A program made the position numbers and the translations under genes. From Oscillospiraceae bacterium (lineage in GTDB: Bacteria; Bacillota; Clostridia; Oscillospirales; Butyricicoccaceae): DNA of 6,899 nucleotides. Positions 5,171 through 6,899 of this stretch are shown one piece after another; within the stretch, counting starts at the first letter, position 1; every line of letters begins with the position of its first letter. The DNA lies in contig CADBTM010000090.1 of the NCBI GenBank assembly GCA_902797555.1, forward strand, positions 1-6,899, written 5' to 3'. A model generated the notes under the pieces. That model made no database searches, was not told where the DNA came from, and was given only the letters and a program-made list of their open reading frames with translations.

Positions 5171-6133
5171 ATGTATACTGTAAAAGACAAGCTGGAAAAA
5201 GAATCCAAGGAAATGCGCGCCGTCTACTGCCAGACGCTGCAGGAGCTGGCGCGGGAGGACGATCGGATCTGCGTGCTCGACGCCGATCTGGTGGGCTCCT
5301 CGGGCATGAAGCCCTTCTTCAATGAATTCCCCGATCGCGCCGTCGATTGCGGCATTCAGGAAAACGACATGATCGGCATCGCCGCCGGTCTGTCCGCCGC
5401 GGGGATGGTGCCCTTTGCCCATTCCTTCGCGCCCTTTGCCACCCGGCGCTGCGCCGATCAGATCTTTATCTCCTGCGCCTACAACAAGGCCAACGTCCGC
5501 ATCGTCGGCTCGGATCCCGGCGTCACCGCCGCCTACAACGGCGGCACCCATATGCCCTTTGAGGATATGGGCGTGCTCATGAGCTTCCCCGGCGTCACGC
5601 TGGTGGAGCCCACCGACACCGTCCAGCTGCGCTGGCTGGTGAAAACGCTGCAAAACGAGTACGGCGTCTACTATATCCGCCTGCTGCGCAAAAACGCCGT
5701 GGGCATCTTTGAGGAAGGTTCTGACTTTGAACTGGGCAAGATCGCCCGCATCCGCGAGGGTGCCGACGTGGCCATCGTCGCCTCCGGCATCCTGGTGGCC
5801 GAGGCGGTCAAGGCCGCCGAAGCGCTGGCGCAGGAGGGCATCTCCGCCGCCGTGCTCAACGCCTTTACGTGGAAGCCGCTGGACGGCGAGACGCTGGCCG
5901 AGTATGCGGCAAAGTGCGGCTGCGTGGTCACCGCCGAAAACCACAACATCGTGGGCGGCCTTGGCTCTGCCGTGGCCTCCTGCCTGTCCCGCACCTGCCC
6001 CGTCCCCGTGGAGATGGTGGGCATCGAGGACGTTTTCGGTCAGGTCGGCCCCGAAAGCGAGCTGCGCAAGATCTTTGATCTGACGCCCGAGCATATCGTC
6101 CGGGCTGCCAAGGCGGCTATCGCCAGAAAATAA
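5171..6133 (+). CDS. Transketolase, C-terminal subunit
   Basis: A 320-residue partner of the preceding gene, covering the pyrimidine-binding and C-terminal regulatory/transketolase-C domains. The catalytic glutamate that activates the thiamine ring is expected at E64 in AVDCGIQENDMIGIAAGLSA (57-76); the usual wording is GIAEQNM, so this is a variant. Other motifs are HSFAPFATRRCADQI at 84-98, GSDPGVTAAYNGGTHMPFED at 113-132 with H127, and, in the third domain, ENHNIVGGLGSAVAS at 256-270 and FGQVGPESEL at 289-298. GGGGGAGG lies 7 bases before the ATG, and the 16-base gap after the N subunit implies co-transcription and balanced synthesis. The complex would be a heterotetramer-like cytoplasmic enzyme. 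The segment around 113-132 differs from classical transketolases (GVTAGEDGATHQ type), so a non-standard acceptor sugar cannot be excluded. 1-deoxyxylulose-5-phosphate synthase is less likely because the genes are split and match transketolase better. Confidence 0.92.
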   Translation: MYTVKDKLEKESKEMRAVYCQTLQELAREDDRICVLDADLVGSSGMKPFFNEFPDRAVDCGIQENDMIGIAAGLSAAGMVPFAHSFAPFATRRCADQIFISCAYNKANVRIVGSDPGVTAAYNGGTHMPFEDMGVLMSFPGVTLVEPTDTVQLRWLVKTLQNEYGVYYIRLLRKNAVGIFEEGSDFELGKIARIREGADVAIVASGILVAEAVKAAEALAQEGISAAVLNAFTWKPLDGETLAEYAAKCGCVVTAENHNIVGGLGSAVASCLSRTCPVPVEMVGIEDVFGQVGPESELRKIFDLTPEHIVRAAKAAIARK

Positions 6134-6148
6134 AGGAGGAAGACGACC

Positions 6149-6899
6149 ATGGACATCAAACAGGAAGCTTTGCTCGCCCACGAAAAGTGGCACGGCAAGC
6201 TGGATATCCAAACCAAGTGCCCCATCCAAAACGCCCACGACCTTTCGGTGGCGTATACCCCCGGCGTGGCCGAGCCCTGTCTGAAGATCCGCGACGACGT
6301 GGATCTGAGCTACAAATATACCGGCAGAGGGAATCTGGTGGCCGTGGTCACCGACGGCACCGCCGTGCTCGGTCTGGGCGACATCGGCCCCGAGGCCGGC
6401 ATGCCCGTCATGGAGGGCAAATGCGCCCTGTTCAAGGCCTTTGGCGGCGTGGATGCCATCCCTCTGTGCATCCGCTCGAAAAACGTGGACGACATCGTCA
6501 ATACGGTGGCGCTGCTGGCCGGCTCCTTCGGCGGCATCAATCTGGAGGACATCTCCGCCCCACGCTGCTTTGAGATCGAGCGCAAGCTCAAGCAGCGCTG
6601 CGACATCCCCATCTTCCACGACGACCAGCACGGCACCGCCGTCATCACTCTGGCCGGTCTGATCAACGCCCTCAAGGTGGTGGGCAAGCGTCTGGACGAG
6701 ATCCGCGTGGTCACCTCGGGCGCCGGCGCCGCAGGTACCGCCATCGTGCGGCTGCTGCTGAGCATGGGGCTGAAGGACGTTATCATGTGCGACCGCAAGG
6801 GCGCCATCGTGGAGGGCAGAGCCGACCTCAACGCCGAAAAGGCCGACATCGCCCGTCTCACCAACCGGGAAAAGCGCACCGGCGCGCTCAAGGACGTGA
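6149..6899 (+). CDS. Malic enzyme, NAD(P)-dependent (C-terminus cut by window edge)
   Basis: The first 250 residues of a short bacterial malic enzyme (family length about 390-410), which oxidatively decarboxylates malate to pyruvate and CO2 with reduction of NAD+ or NADP+. Visible are the catalytic tyrosine Y36 in AYTPGVAEPC (35-44), KYTGRGNLVAVVTDGTAVLG at 56-75, the catalytic lysine K91 in EGKCALFKAFGG (89-100), metal ligands E133/D134 in NLEDISAPRCFEIE (131-144), D158 in FHDDQHGTA (156-164), and the nucleotide-binding turn GAGAAG at 191-196. AAAGGAGG stands 9 bases before the ATG at 6149, 15 bases after the transketolase C gene, so it is probably the third gene of one operon. The acidic/basic selector residues after the Rossmann strand (DRKG at 215-218) do not allow a safe NAD versus NADP call. 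The frame is open at the right edge. Confidence 0.95.
   Translation, partial: MDIKQEALLAHEKWHGKLDIQTKCPIQNAHDLSVAYTPGVAEPCLKIRDDVDLSYKYTGRGNLVAVVTDGTAVLGLGDIGPEAGMPVMEGKCALFKAFGGVDAIPLCIRSKNVDDIVNTVALLAGSFGGINLEDISAPRCFEIERKLKQRCDIPIFHDDQHGTAVITLAGLINALKVVGKRLDEIRVVTSGAGAAGTAIVRLLLSMGLKDVIMCDRKGAIVEGRADLNAEKADIARLTNREKRTGALKDV

Noticed and set aside
2599..5208. Very long minus-strand open frame (869 codons) running through the portal gene and across the transketolase N gene
   Set aside because: Only the part from the ATG at 3846 downward is a recognisable protein. The upstream part is antisense to the well-supported transketolase and small zinc-ribbon genes and has the histidine/glycine/alanine-rich look of a GC-rich shadow frame.
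5084..6631. Minus-strand open frame of 515 codons opposite transketolase C and malic enzyme
   Set aside because: Antisense to two clear enzyme genes, compositionally a shadow frame, with no family resemblance.
6897..6899. TGA at the last three bases as a stop for the malic enzyme
   Set aside because: It is out of frame: the last full codon is GTG at 6896-6898, and the protein is far shorter than the family length.

Overview
The window reads as chromosomal DNA from a GC-rich member of the Firmicutes, most likely a gut-type Clostridia (Oscillospiraceae/Ruminococcaceae-like). This is an inference from strong AGGAGG-type ribosome binding sites, GC-rich coding sequence with AT-rich promoters, a split two-subunit transketolase, and protein families typical of that group. 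No rRNA, tRNA, CRISPR array or insertion sequence is visible. Coding density is high and no gap reaches 300 bases.

Left part, minus strand (1-1731): an Mrp/NBP35-type Fe-S cluster carrier ATPase overlaps by 8 bases the start of a MATE-family multidrug/Na+ efflux transporter, whose C-terminal part lies beyond the left edge. Diverging from the ATPase, with closely spaced back-to-back promoters near 1781-1842, is a plus-strand gene for a 104-residue cysteine-rich putative metal-binding protein. It ends at a strong hairpin terminator (2200-2234) that can also serve the converging genes.

Middle (2233-4194): two minus-strand genes encode an SPP1 gp6-type phage portal protein and a DUF4355/scaffold-like protein. 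They are 3 bases apart, intact and well equipped for translation, but no terminase, capsid, tail or integrase gene is visible, and the pair ends at a terminator where a major capsid gene would be expected. Diverging from the portal gene is a 67-residue zinc-ribbon protein. The 144-base gap between the two start codons carries three copies of a TTCCGGG(G)AA near-palindrome. This orphan portal/scaffold/zinc-ribbon island is the most unusual part of the window.

Right part, plus strand (4225-6899): an extended -10 promoter precedes an apparent operon of transketolase N-terminal subunit, transketolase C-terminal subunit and malic enzyme (truncated by the right edge), with gaps of 16 and 15 bases. 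The two transketolase halves should assemble into one thiamine-diphosphate enzyme for two-carbon ketol transfer. Malic enzyme would supply pyruvate and reduced nicotinamide cofactor. The grouping joins pentose/sugar phosphate metabolism with C4-to-C3 carbon flow.
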